Source of the DNA: Winogradskyella sp.
GTDB taxonomy: Bacteria > Bacteroidota > Bacteroidia > Flavobacteriales > Flavobacteriaceae
Assembly (NCBI RefSeq): GCF_013213835.1
Contig: NZ_JABSSU010000004.1
Coordinates: 1 to 64,000 of the forward strand
Reading direction: 5' to 3'
DNA length: 64,000 nt
Shown: positions 8,025 to 15,994 of the stretch, one piece after another
How the letters are laid out: every line of letters begins with the position of its first letter
Numbering within the stretch: the first letter of the stretch is position 1
Notes under the pieces: model-generated
Seen by the model: the letters and a program-made list of their open reading frames with translations, nothing else
Told to the model about the DNA's origin: nothing
The model's database searches: none
Position numbers and translations under genes: made by a program

Positions 8025-8041
8025 CCTGAACTCGTTTCAGG
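8025..8041. repeat. Small hairpin CCTGAA-N5-TTCAGG
   Basis: CCTGAA (8025-8030), CTCGT, TTCAGG (8036-8041). Short palindromes of this type are scattered between genes in Flavobacteriaceae as I recall them. It lies about 40 bp upstream of the ssb-like start on the opposite strand and could equally be part of its promoter region. Confidence 0.4.
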
Positions 8042-8190
8042 AACTTTTTAAATAATATCGAATTTTAGAACATTTAGACTATGCCCAATGAGACTAACAA
8101 TCCTACACCGCAAAGCTATATTGACCTCCAAACTTTAGTCGGTTATTACCTATTTAAATTCGTTTGTAAATGTTTGTAGTCGTTTGAAAA

Positions 8191-8204
8191 TGAATAATTA
8201 TTCA
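8191..8204. promoter_or_regulatory. Perfect 14-bp palindrome upstream of the zinc-finger gene
   Basis: TGAATAATTATTCA is fully palindromic and ends 26 bp before the ATG at 8231. TATATTTA, a weak -7-like box, overlaps its right edge region. It may be an operator; no other copy was noticed. Confidence 0.35.
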
Positions 8205-8230
8205 TATATTTATCTCAAATAGAACACTTT

Positions 8231-8581
8231 ATGGAAAGAGCTTGCCTTGAATGTGGTGCTAAAATTGTTGGTAGAATTGACAAGAAATTTTGCAGTGATG
8301 CTTGTAGAAACGCATACAACAATCGTATTAATAAGGATTCTAAGAACCTTATAAGGAACACCAATAATCGTCTCAGAAGAAACTATAGAATATTAGAAAC
8401 ACTTAACCCAAACAAAAAATCAAAGTGCTCTAGAGCGAAGCTTATAGAAAGGGGATTTGACTTTAATTATTTCACAAGTATATATACCACAAAAGCTGGC
8501 ACGATGTACTTTTTTGTGTATGATCAAGGCTATTTACCAATAGATGGTGATTACTACGCATTAGTTAAAAGAGACGACTAA
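8231..8581 (+). CDS. Small zinc-finger protein of unknown function
   Basis: 116 residues. The N-terminus has a four-cysteine knuckle, Cys5-x2-Cys8 and Cys21-x3-Cys25 (CLECG ... FCSDACRNAYNN), as in many small zinc-ribbon/MYM-like proteins, followed by a basic stretch (NNRLRRNYRIL) and a mixed C-terminal half ending LPIDGDYYALVKRDD. Similar proteins of this length occur in Flavobacteriaceae, but I know of no assigned function. The basic segment would allow nucleic-acid binding. It converges with the CBS protein gene, with only 3 bp between the two stops. Confidence 0.7.
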   Translation: MERACLECGAKIVGRIDKKFCSDACRNAYNNRINKDSKNLIRNTNNRLRRNYRILETLNPNKKSKCSRAKLIERGFDFNYFTSIYTTKAGTMYFFVYDQGYLPIDGDYYALVKRDD

Positions 8582-8584
8582 TAG

Positions 8585-9073
8585 CTACCAATTGCCATTT
8601 GTTTTGCTATTCCAGTTCTCACCTTTGAGTTGCAATGCTGCTTTCAAAATATCTTTCTGACTAATCTGTCCAATAAGTTTTCCATTTTCTACAATCGGAA
8701 ACCTTCTTCTCTTAGACTGTAAAAACTTGTTTGCTGCATCAAAAACGTCCATATTTCCATCGATAGTCTCAACATCGGTTGCCATTCGCTTTTCAACATT
8801 ATCACGATCTAGTGGCATATTATAATAACGGCTTTCGCTCAGTTGTTTTAGACAGTCACCTTCAGATATAACACCTACTAACTCTTGTTTTTCGTTTACT
8901 ACAGGCCCACCAGATATTCTATATTTAATTAGAGATTCTACAACCTCCTGTACTGATTGGTCTGGTCGAAATGTCACCAAATTCGTCGTCATGTAATCCT
9001 TAACCTTAAGTGCTATCGGTTGCGCTGTATGAGCTTGCTGCTTACGCGACCCTTGAAAACTCTTTATCCCCAT
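8585..9073 (-). CDS. CBS-domain pair protein
   Basis: 162 residues with a short basic N-terminus and two CBS motifs. The first covers about residues 25-85 (VKDYMTTNLVTFRPDQSVQEVVE ... GVISEGDCLKQL). The second covers about 90-150 (DVETIDGNMDVFDAANKFLQSKRRRFPIVENGKLIGQISQKDIL). Stand-alone CBS pairs usually bind adenine nucleotides and regulate a partner, but nothing here tells which. A single gene in divergent orientation to the dehydrogenase gene at 9185. Confidence 0.88.
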   Translation of the reverse strand: MGIKSFQGSRKQQAHTAQPIALKVKDYMTTNLVTFRPDQSVQEVVESLIKYRISGGPVVNEKQELVGVISEGDCLKQLSESRYYNMPLDRDNVEKRMATDVETIDGNMDVFDAANKFLQSKRRRFPIVENGKLIGQISQKDILKAALQLKGENWNSKTNGNW

Positions 9074-9184
9074 AATTTTTGTTTTTAGTGTGTCTTCTAA
9101 AGTTACTGAAAATTAACCACTTATCAAAACAAGCCTCAAACACCTAAGTTTTAGTATTTTTAAAGCGCATTAAATTCTTCTGTT

Positions 9185-9994
9185 TTGAAAGGACAAATAA
9201 GCATTATTGGTTGTGGATGGTTAGGACTTCCATTGGCGCAATCTCTTATTGAAAAGAATTACAAAATTAAAGGCTCTACAACTTCCGAAAGTAAGCTTAG
9301 TGAATTACATAAATCCTCTATTGAAGGTTTTGTGATTACGCTTAATGAAGAAGGTATTAAAGGCAACATTCACGGTTTTCTTAACGAAAGTGATACCATA
9401 ATTATAAATATTCCACCTGGTTTAAGACGTCATCCTAATAAGAATCATGTTAAAGAAATTGAGCATTTAATGGATGCTATAACCAGACATAAGATTAAAA
9501 ATATATTATATGTCAGTTCAACTTCAGTTTTTGAGAATGAAGAACATTTCCCAGTTATTAAAAACAACACTAAACCCAATGCAACTTCAAATAGTGCCTT
9601 ACAATTAATCGTGATTGAAAAAATGCTCAAAGCGAATGGCAATTTTAACACAACAATCTTAAGGTTTGGAGGTTTATTGGATGATTTTAGACATCCTGGC
9701 AAATTTCTTTCGGGACGGAAAAACATCTCAGACCCAGATGCACCTATTAATTTAATTCATAAAGAAGATTGCATTGGAATTATTTCTACTATACTTCAAC
9801 AAAACTATTGGAACATCGCTTTAAACGCATCATACCCTATTCATCCGAACAAATCAGACTATTATATCTCATACTCCAAAAGGCATGGTTTAGACCTACC
9901 AGAATTCAATCTTAGTAAAAAAAATAAAGGAAAAATTATAGATAGTTCAGAATTGGTACAACTATTGAAGTATCGCTTTAAACAGGCACCATAG
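9185..9994 (+). CDS. NAD(P)-binding Rossmann protein of the YeeZ/extended SDR type
   Basis: 269 residues. The N-terminus ISIIGCGWLGLPLAQSL is a GxGxxG dinucleotide fold, and the body resembles sugar epimerases (IKNILYVSSTSVF, NALILRFGGLL-like TTILRFGGLLDDFRHPGKFLSGR). The usual YxxxK is not obvious (ATSNSALQLIVIEKML), as in the YeeZ subgroup, so catalysis may differ or be lost. The start is a TTG at 9185, chosen because no ATG precedes the nucleotide-binding motif in frame. A hairpin terminator follows the stop directly. Confidence 0.75.
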   Translation: MKGQISIIGCGWLGLPLAQSLIEKNYKIKGSTTSESKLSELHKSSIEGFVITLNEEGIKGNIHGFLNESDTIIINIPPGLRRHPNKNHVKEIEHLMDAITRHKIKNILYVSSTSVFENEEHFPVIKNNTKPNATSNSALQLIVIEKMLKANGNFNTTILRFGGLLDDFRHPGKFLSGRKNISDPDAPINLIHKEDCIGIISTILQQNYWNIALNASYPIHPNKSDYYISYSKRHGLDLPEFNLSKKNKGKIIDSSELVQLLKYRFKQAP

Positions 9995-10035
9995 AAATTA
10001 ATAGTTTTTTAAGTTCTATTACTATTAATTTTTAT
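9995..10035 (+). terminator. Intrinsic terminator after the YeeZ-like gene
   Basis: AAATTAATAG (9995-10004) pairs perfectly with CTATTAATTT (10022-10031), followed by T-rich sequence. It starts one base after the stop codon. Confidence 0.6.
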
Positions 10036-10065
10036 AGATTTAGCCCTCAAATAAATGAACACACA

Positions 10066-10785
10066 ATGAAACAGATTAAAATTGTGGCATTAACCATCGG
10101 AATGATATTCTGCGCTGCAGGTGTTTTTGCCCAAACTAATGACGATTTAAAAGCACACTACGAAGCTTATTACAAACAAATGAAAAAACAAGGTGATGTA
10201 CAAGGCATTATTAATGCTATGACACACCTTAACTTATTAGAGCCAAATATTGCTAGACAAGATACACTTGCTTATCTATATTTATCTGAAGGTAAATACA
10301 TGCAAGCTCTTAATACCATTGGTTACGAAAAGAATGAAACCGACTCAGATATGAATGTTGAAGTAAAAGCTTTAGCATTAAAAAATCTTAATCAACCAAA
10401 ATTAGCCATTGAGCATTATGAAGTGCTTTTTAAGCGCAACCCAAATGTATATTTAGCTTACGAAATGGCTGATATCAAACTTCAAATTAATGATCTTGCT
10501 GGAGCTAAGGAAAGTATAGCATATGGTCTTGCAAATGTAAAAGATGACATGAAGCGTGCTTACTACGAAACACAGCAACCATACGAAACATCTATGAAAG
10601 CAGCTTTAACTTATTTAAAAGGTTTATTAGCTTTTGCAGAAGATAAAACGGCTAATATTGATACCGCAGTTAAATTAATGAACGATGCCTTAGGAATAGA
10701 TCCTAATTTTAATTTAGCTAAGGTAAGTAGACAAGCTTTAGAAAACCAAAAAGCACAACAAGCTGCTACAGCACCTAAAAATTAA
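10066..10785 (+). CDS. Exported TPR-like protein of unknown function
   Basis: 239 residues with a signal peptide (IKIVALTIGMIFCAAGVFAQ). The mature part is helical with tetratricopeptide-like units: YLYLSEGKYMQALNTIGY, ALKNLNQPKLAIEHYEVLFKRNP, ADIKLQINDLAGAKESIAYGL and LMNDALGIDPNFNLAKV. Such proteins act as periplasmic protein-protein adaptors; no specific partner can be read from the context. A strong terminator follows 21 bp after the stop. Confidence 0.75.
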   Translation: MKQIKIVALTIGMIFCAAGVFAQTNDDLKAHYEAYYKQMKKQGDVQGIINAMTHLNLLEPNIARQDTLAYLYLSEGKYMQALNTIGYEKNETDSDMNVEVKALALKNLNQPKLAIEHYEVLFKRNPNVYLAYEMADIKLQINDLAGAKESIAYGLANVKDDMKRAYYETQQPYETSMKAALTYLKGLLAFAEDKTANIDTAVKLMNDALGIDPNFNLAKVSRQALENQKAQQAATAPKN

Positions 10786-10806
10786 TAGAAGGTATTATAA
10801 ATAATG

Positions 10807-10836
10807 AAAAATGCGACCGAATGGTCGCATTTTTTT
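10807..10836 (+). terminator. Strong terminator, probably bidirectional
   Basis: AAAATGCGACC, loop GAAT, GGTCGCATTTTTT: an 8-bp GC-containing core stem (10811-10818 with 10823-10830) extended by A/T pairs with T tracts on both strands. It serves the TPR gene on the plus strand and the lipoprotein gene on the minus strand. Confidence 0.9.
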
Positions 10837-10848
10837 GTTCTAAAACAT

Positions 10849-11376
10849 CTAGTATTCAGACTTTATCTTGTCATACTTATCTCTTTCAAGTTTCTTATTT
10901 ATTTGATAATTTAAATTTGAAAACGCAATCAAAACTTCCTTCACCCCTTCTAATTTCATTGACTCTTCGATATTGTCTAGTGTCAAATTCTCGTTAAGTC
11001 TTAAAACGGTTGTTTGAACAATCGCCACTCTAGAAATAATAGGGTTCTGATTTAACTTCTCTGGAAGTTCATCAACAAACTTGTTTATAAATTCCTTCAA
11101 CATCTCTTTCTCACCTATAAAAAAAGATAAATCTGCTTTTCTTAGATAGCCTATCTGTATGGATAGCTCTTGATACTTTTCCCAATTTTCAACTGCCTTT
11201 TCACCATCTATACTCAACACATAATCATTGAATTTAAATTGTTCAATAGCTTTAGCCGTAATAAGTGGTTGCTGTTGTTCCTTTTTGTCGGTTTCATCAA
11301 CATCTTTGGGTGTATCTCCACCACAACTTATCAAACCAATTAAAAGTATATTAAGTAATACTAAACGTAACTCCAC
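10849..11376 (-). CDS. Lipoprotein of unknown function
   Basis: 175 residues with a lipoprotein signal peptide: hydrophobic RLVLLNILLIGLISC with the lipobox ending ISC and GGDTPKDVDE after the cysteine. The mature part is charged and predicted helical (AIEQFKFNDYVLSIDGEKAVENWEKYQEL). It matches no family I recognise. Convergent with the TPR gene through a shared terminator; the upstream side is the 140-bp gap before the threonine dehydrogenase gene. Confidence 0.7.
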   Translation of the reverse strand: MELRLVLLNILLIGLISCGGDTPKDVDETDKKEQQQPLITAKAIEQFKFNDYVLSIDGEKAVENWEKYQELSIQIGYLRKADLSFFIGEKEMLKEFINKFVDELPEKLNQNPIISRVAIVQTTVLRLNENLTLDNIEESMKLEGVKEVLIAFSNLNYQINKKLERDKYDKIKSEY

Positions 11377-11514
11377 AGGTATATAATTAAGTTGTAAATA
11401 TACTTAAACTATAATTTTTATTCAATCGTATATGTTAACCAACACAATTATCATTTTCGTAGATAAATCGTATTAATTATGAATAATTTAATTTCTACAG
11501 ACCTATTTTATTCA

Positions 11515-11522
11515 TATTTTTG
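11515..11522 (+). promoter_or_regulatory. -7 box TATTTTTG of the threonine dehydrogenase gene
   Basis: Matches the Bacteroidetes TAnnTTTG consensus and lies 18 bp before the ATG at 11541. No clear TTTG -33 element at the usual distance. Confidence 0.5.
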
Positions 11523-11540
11523 AGGATATTTCAATACAAG

Positions 11541-12497
11541 ATGTCTTCAAGAATACTCATTATAGGCGCCTGCGGGCAAATTGGCACAGAACTAACTACA
11601 AGATTAAGAGAAATTTATGGTGCTGAAAATGTTATTGCGAGTGACATTAATACCCGAAACTTAGAGCTTGTTAATTCTGGACCTTTTGAGATTATTGATG
11701 CAAAGAATTTCAATGCGATTAAAGATTGTTGTAAAAATTACAATATTGATACGGTTTATTTAATGGCTGCGCTGTTAAGTGCTACTGGTGAAAAATATCC
11801 GATGGAAGCTTGGGATTTAAATATGAATTCGCTCTTTCATGTGCTAAACTTAGCTAAAGGTAGCACAATTAAAAAAGTATATTGGCCAAGTAGTATTGCC
11901 GTGTTTGGACCAACTACTCCTAGAGAAAACACACCTCAACATACCATTTGTGAGCCAACAACAGTATATGGTATTACCAAACAAGTAGGTGAACGCTGGT
12001 GTGAGTATTACCATGAAAAATATGGTGTTGATGTAAGAAGTCTACGTTATCCTGGTATTATTAGTCATAAGGCAATGCCTGGAGGAGGCACCACAGATTA
12101 TGCTGTTGAGATTTATCATGAAGCTATAAAAACAGGTAAATATGAATGTTTCTTATCGGAACAGACAAGTTTACCTATGATGTTTATGGATGACGCCATT
12201 AACGCCACCATCGATTTAATGCGAGCTCCTTCTGAAAATTTATCCATTAGATCATCATATAATCTTTCGGCCATTACTTTCACACCAGAAGATATTGCTA
12301 ATAGCATAAAGACTGAAATACCAGAATTTGAAATCTCATACCAACCAGATTTTAGACAGGCTATTGCAGATAGTTGGCCTTCTTCAATTGATGATAGTGT
12401 TGCAAGAAACGATTGGAACTGGCAACATCGTTATGATTTAAACGCTATGACTAAAGTGATGCTTGAAGAACTTGGTAAAAAATACAGAGATAACTAA
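11541..12497 (+). CDS. tdh: L-threonine 3-dehydrogenase, SDR (epimerase-like) type
   Basis: The open frame begins at a TTG at 11520, but the ATG at 11541 fits both the promoter and the family start, giving 318 residues. ILIIGACGQIGTELTTRL binds NAD; catalytic YxxxK is VYGITKQVGERW. The stretch LRYPGIISHKAMPGGGTTDYAVEI and LPMMFMDDAINATI are hallmarks of SDR-type threonine dehydrogenases, distinct from the zinc enzyme of E. coli. The enzyme oxidises L-threonine to 2-amino-3-oxobutyrate, which a ligase (kbl, not in the window) converts to glycine and acetyl-CoA. Stand-alone unit, convergent with the CHAP gene. Confidence 0.88.
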   Translation: MSSRILIIGACGQIGTELTTRLREIYGAENVIASDINTRNLELVNSGPFEIIDAKNFNAIKDCCKNYNIDTVYLMAALLSATGEKYPMEAWDLNMNSLFHVLNLAKGSTIKKVYWPSSIAVFGPTTPRENTPQHTICEPTTVYGITKQVGERWCEYYHEKYGVDVRSLRYPGIISHKAMPGGGTTDYAVEIYHEAIKTGKYECFLSEQTSLPMMFMDDAINATIDLMRAPSENLSIRSSYNLSAITFTPEDIANSIKTEIPEFEISYQPDFRQAIADSWPSSIDDSVARNDWNWQHRYDLNAMTKVMLEELGKKYRDN

Positions 12498-12512
12498 TCG
12501 CTTATTTTAATT

Positions 12513-13094
12513 TTAAGGACATTTTCTCAACCAACCTAAAATAGCGCTATCATTAATATACCATTTATTAGATTGCTTCTTTAAAGTATAGTTTTCTCTT
12601 GTTGTTGTACCTACATTTTGCTGAATGATTTCAATCTCATCATTTGATACTTTTGAAACTATAGCCACGTGACCATAAGGATTAAAAACATTGCCATCAA
12701 ACACTATTAAATCACCTATCTCAGGTTTTGAAGTACTTTTATTTGTATACTGAGATAAATTACGATCTTTATTCAGCTCGCCATCTTTTAATCCATCCTC
12801 AAAAAAGTCTTTAGCGTGACCATAACTATTTGGCATTTTATGATTATAATGCCAATAGTAATAACGCTTTACATATTCTACGCATTGGTACTTTAATCCG
12901 AGATTATAGCCATTTTGCATGTTTCTTCCAGATACATTGTCCATATCACCATTGTAATAGACATAAATACCATTTAGACTATCAATCTTTTGTCCTACTT
13001 TAAAGTGTTGCGAATTAAAACGTTTATTTCCAGAAGCTATTAATACCGTTGTTACGAAGAATAGAAATACAAAAGCAACTAATAGTTTTTTCAT
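12513..13094 (-). CDS. Exported CHAP-domain amidase/peptidase
   Basis: The frame is open upstream to 13205, but the start is taken at the ATG at 13094, which gives a normal signal peptide (KKLLVAFVFLFFVTTVLIASG) and 193 residues. The CHAP core shows the catalytic Cys in GLKYQCVEYVKRYYYW, His in NPYGHVAIVSKV and a following acidic/Asn site (IIQQN). This resembles the amidase half of glutathionylspermidine synthase and peptidoglycan amidases. Probably acts on cell-wall peptide or amide bonds outside the membrane. It lies just downstream of the tRNA-Asn gene on the same strand, so it may be co-transcribed with it. Confidence 0.8.
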   Translation of the reverse strand: MKKLLVAFVFLFFVTTVLIASGNKRFNSQHFKVGQKIDSLNGIYVYYNGDMDNVSGRNMQNGYNLGLKYQCVEYVKRYYYWHYNHKMPNSYGHAKDFFEDGLKDGELNKDRNLSQYTNKSTSKPEIGDLIVFDGNVFNPYGHVAIVSKVSNDEIEIIQQNVGTTTRENYTLKKQSNKWYINDSAILGWLRKCP

Positions 13095-13228
13095 GAAAGT
13101 GTAATTGATTTTAATGTATAACAGAAACTGAGAGGAAATTATTATATCAATTAAGATTCTTATTGTAAGAAGAACTAGATAAGATATGAAAAATAAAAAA
13201 GCCACTTCTTTCGAAATGGCTTTATTTG

Positions 13229-13302
13229 CTCCTCTTCTTGGGCTCGAACCAAGGACCCTCTGATTAACAGTCAGATGCTCTAACCAACTGAGCTAAAGAG
13301 GA
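13229..13302 (-). tRNA. tRNA-Asn (anticodon GUU)
   Basis: On the minus strand a full cloverleaf of 74 nt is seen: acceptor TCCTCTT/AAGAGGA, D-arm GCTC...GAGC, anticodon arm TCTGA-CTGTTAA-TCAGA with anticodon GTT, T-arm CTTGG-TTCGAGC-CCAAG, discriminator G. CCA is not encoded (CAA follows). Confidence 0.96.
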
Positions 13303-13393
13303 AGGTATTGTTCGCTTTAGCGAGCGCAAATATAAATTATTTTTTATTTTCTACAATATGAAAATTTATTTTTTTGACCTTAATTCAAAAAAA

Positions 13394-14734
13394 TTATTTG
13401 GTGACTGCTTTAAAAATATCATTACCATTTGCAAAAAGTACAAGTGCAATTAAAATAAAGAAACCAACCATTTGTGCACGTTCTAAAAATTTCTCACTCG
13501 GCTTACGCCCAGAGATCATTTCATATAATAAGAACATAACATGACCACCATCTAATGCAGGTATTGGTAACAAGTTTAAAATTGCTAACATGATAGATAA
13601 AAATGCAGTAAGCCTCCAAAAAGCTTCCCAACTCCAAAAATCTGGGAAAATATCATAGATTGCCTTAAAACCTCCTAAACCTTTATATGCTCCTGTCTTA
13701 GGATTAAATATTGCCTTTAACTGAGAAAAATAATTAGATATGGTAGACACAAACTTAGTTCCACCAGCAGCAAAACTTTCTCCAAAACCATATTCTCTTT
13801 TAGTAATTTCGTAGTAACCTAACTCTACAAATCTAGCACCGTTAATTTGTCTAAATATATTCAGTTTACCTTCGGAATTAATGGTTAGCTCTCTAGTAAT
13901 CGTTTCGTCACCTCTCAAAATTTCAGCGGGAACTGTTTGTCCTTTTAAATATGCTAACGTTTCCTCAAACAAGTCAAAGTATTCTAATTTCTTTCCATCG
14001 AGACCGAGAATAACATCTCCTGCTTTAATATCTACATTTTTATTAGCTGACGAATCAGGAACTGACTCTACTATGAAAGGGTAACGGTATTTAAAAAGGT
14101 TTTTACTACCTTCATCAGATAACTGACCTAGGAAGTTTTCAGGTAAATTAATTACCATTTCTTCTCCTGCTCTTTCTACGGTTATCTGCTCTGCTCCAAT
14201 AATATTCTGACCAATTTCAGAGTCTTTTTCAATCTTTAAATCATTTATGGCTAAAACTCTATCTCCAGTTTTAAAACCAGCTTCTAAGAGTACAGGATTC
14301 TCAATCTCATAACCACCTTTTAGACTGTCTATTTTAATATCAGTATCTCCATACACAAACGATGCAAAAACATAAATGATATAAGCCAATATAAAGTTTA
14401 CTGTAACACCACCTAACATAATGATTAATCGTTGCCAAGCAGGTTTAGAGCGGAATTCCCATGGTTGCGGTGGTTGTGCCATCTGCTCCTTATCCATACT
14501 TTCATCAATCATACCGGCGATCTTCACATAACCACCAAGAGGTAACCAACCGATTCCATACACCGTTTCTCCAATTTTCTTCTTAAATAAAGAATATTTC
14601 ACATCGAAAAACAGGTAGAATTTTTCAACTTTGGTTTTAAATAGTTTGGCTGGTACAAAATGTCCCAATTCGTGCAGTACTATAAGTAACGATAAACTCA
14701 GTAAAAATTGGGATATCTTTATTACAAATTCCAT
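13394..14734 (-). CDS. rseP: Site-2 protease RseP (membrane zinc metalloprotease)
   Basis: 446 residues, the usual RseP size. The first transmembrane helix carries the zinc motif HELGH (residues 21-25), followed by the PDZ region (about residues 150-290; GDRVLAINDLKI and AGDVILGLDGKKL suggest two PDZ units). The C-terminal membrane part has LLPIPALDGGHV, the LDG zinc-ligand motif. RseP cleaves anti-sigma factors and remnant signal peptides within the inner membrane. A -7 box with a spaced TTG lies just upstream. Single gene. Confidence 0.93.
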   Translation of the reverse strand: MEFVIKISQFLLSLSLLIVLHELGHFVPAKLFKTKVEKFYLFFDVKYSLFKKKIGETVYGIGWLPLGGYVKIAGMIDESMDKEQMAQPPQPWEFRSKPAWQRLIIMLGGVTVNFILAYIIYVFASFVYGDTDIKIDSLKGGYEIENPVLLEAGFKTGDRVLAINDLKIEKDSEIGQNIIGAEQITVERAGEEMVINLPENFLGQLSDEGSKNLFKYRYPFIVESVPDSSANKNVDIKAGDVILGLDGKKLEYFDLFEETLAYLKGQTVPAEILRGDETITRELTINSEGKLNIFRQINGARFVELGYYEITKREYGFGESFAAGGTKFVSTISNYFSQLKAIFNPKTGAYKGLGGFKAIYDIFPDFWSWEAFWRLTAFLSIMLAILNLLPIPALDGGHVMFLLYEMISGRKPSEKFLERAQMVGFFILIALVLFANGNDIFKAVTK

Positions 14735-14759
14735 GTAGTCATTTTCAAATTTCGATTGA

Positions 14760-14793
14760 CAAAAGTAAGATTTTCAATGAACTTAGGAAACAA
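14760..14793 (-). promoter_or_regulatory. Promoter of rseP
   Basis: Minus strand: TTG (14791-14793), 23 bp, then TACTTTTG (14760-14767), matching the TTTG/TAnnTTTG arrangement of Bacteroidetes sigma factor promoters. Leader of about 20 nt to the ATG at 14734. Confidence 0.6.
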
Positions 14794-14893
14794 AAGCAAT
14801 TCTTATCGAAAAATTTTTAACAAGGATTTATAATTAAAGGGTTTCACAGCGAATATTTGTGTTAAAAATACATCTAAAAATTACCCTTAATCG

Positions 14894-14901
14894 TACCTTT
14901 G
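14894..14901 (+). promoter_or_regulatory. -7 box TACCTTTG before the SCO gene
   Basis: Perfect TAnnTTTG 26 bp before the ATG at 14928. The -33 element is not evident. Confidence 0.5.
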
Positions 14902-14927
14902 TGAGACGAAAAATTTTGCTTTAAACT

Positions 14928-15602
14928 ATGTCATTTTTATCATTTTTTGCGAGATATAAAAAGTTCGGAATATTTCTTTCAGTACTAAGTATTATTATTA
15001 TTAGTATAATATATAATATTCTGAATGTCAAAAAGCCTTTACCTATTTATCAACCTGCAATGGTGAGCGAAGAATTAGTTGATAGTTCCATTCAACATCA
15101 GATGAAATACCACAAAATTGCCGATTTCAGTTTAACCAATCAGAATGGTGAAATTGTAACTCAGGATACTTATAAAGATAAAATATATGTTGCGGATTTT
15201 TTCTTTACAACTTGCCCAACGATTTGTCCAATTATGACAGATCACATGTATCAAATACAAAAGGAAATAATTAATGATGATGACATCATGTTATTATCTC
15301 ATTCTGTAACACCAAAAATTGATAGTGTCCCGCAATTAAAGAAATACGCTATAAAAAAAGGAGTCATTGATCGCAAATGGAATTTAGTTACTGGTGATAA
15401 GAAAGACATCTATAAACTCGCGCGGAAAAGTTATTTAGCTGTAAAAACCGATGGCAATGGCGACGAGTATGACATGATACATACAGAGAACTTTATGCTT
15501 ATAGATAAAAAGCGGCAAATTAGAGGATTTTATGATGGTACAAATCCAGAAGACATTGAACAACTTCTTGAAGATATTGAAACGTTGAAAGACGAATCTT
15601 AA
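14928..15602 (+). CDS. SCO1/SenC-family protein, copper/thiol chaperone
   Basis: 224 residues, anchored by an N-terminal membrane helix (about 14-32) with a thioredoxin-like domain outside. The copper motif is FFTTCPTIC with Cys96 and Cys100, and the distant ligand His185 lies in DMIHTENFML. SCO proteins assemble the CuA centre of cytochrome c oxidase or act as thiol-disulfide reductants for it. No oxidase gene is adjacent here. It precedes feoA by 155 bp, but the feo genes appear to have their own promoter. Confidence 0.9.
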   Translation: MSFLSFFARYKKFGIFLSVLSIIIISIIYNILNVKKPLPIYQPAMVSEELVDSSIQHQMKYHKIADFSLTNQNGEIVTQDTYKDKIYVADFFFTTCPTICPIMTDHMYQIQKEIINDDDIMLLSHSVTPKIDSVPQLKKYAIKKGVIDRKWNLVTGDKKDIYKLARKSYLAVKTDGNGDEYDMIHTENFMLIDKKRQIRGFYDGTNPEDIEQLLEDIETLKDES

Positions 15603-15641
15603 ATTCTTACAAAAGCGCTTCATACACTTAATATTTTAGAT

Positions 15642-15713
15642 TATTTTTGCTTCTTTATATTTATTCTAAATAAATGAAGTAAATATTTCGAAAGTGAAAT
15701 GTGTAGAAATATT
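15642..15713 (+). promoter_or_regulatory. feo promoter and structured leader
   Basis: A -7 box TATTTTTG (15642-15649) lies about 110 bp before feoA. The leader contains AATATTTC (15682-15689) and GAAATATT (15706-15713), a perfect 8-bp inverted repeat with 16-nt spacer. Control of feo genes by iron is general knowledge; the binding factor here is unknown. Confidence 0.4.
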
Positions 15714-15757
15714 ATAGTTGAATTTATCCCGAATTCAATTTGGGATCTTCAAAAAAC

Positions 15758-15994
15758 ATGACGGATTTGACACTAGCGGACTTAAAAAAAGGACAACAAG
15801 GAGTTATTAAAGATGTATCTTCTGCGCATATACCTCTAAAGCTTCTAGAAATGGGATGCTTACCTGGTAATCCTGTTGAGCTAGTGCAAGTTGCTCCTTT
15901 TTCTGACCCAATGTATCTCAACATTAATGGATCTCATTTAGCGATACGAAAAGACACTGCTATTCATATTATAATTGATCAAGTAGATGAGTAA
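15758..15994 (+). CDS. feoA: Ferrous iron transport protein FeoA
   Basis: 78 residues from the ATG at 15758. An in-frame TTG at 15740 adds only six non-conserved residues. The SH3-like FeoA fold is recognisable from LADLKKGQQGVIKDV, LKLLEMGCLPGNPVELV and the terminal NGSHLAIRKDTAIHIIID. FeoA is a small cytoplasmic partner of FeoB in Fe(II) uptake. Its last 8 bp overlap the feoB start, indicating translational coupling. Confidence 0.93.
   Translation: MTDLTLADLKKGQQGVIKDVSSAHIPLKLLEMGCLPGNPVELVQVAPFSDPMYLNINGSHLAIRKDTAIHIIIDQVDE

Noticed and set aside
8081-8179. 32-codon ORF between ssb and the zinc-finger gene
   Set aside because: No promoter at a fitting distance, no hydrophobic or conserved pattern; the region also has CGTTTG repeats that explain the open frame.
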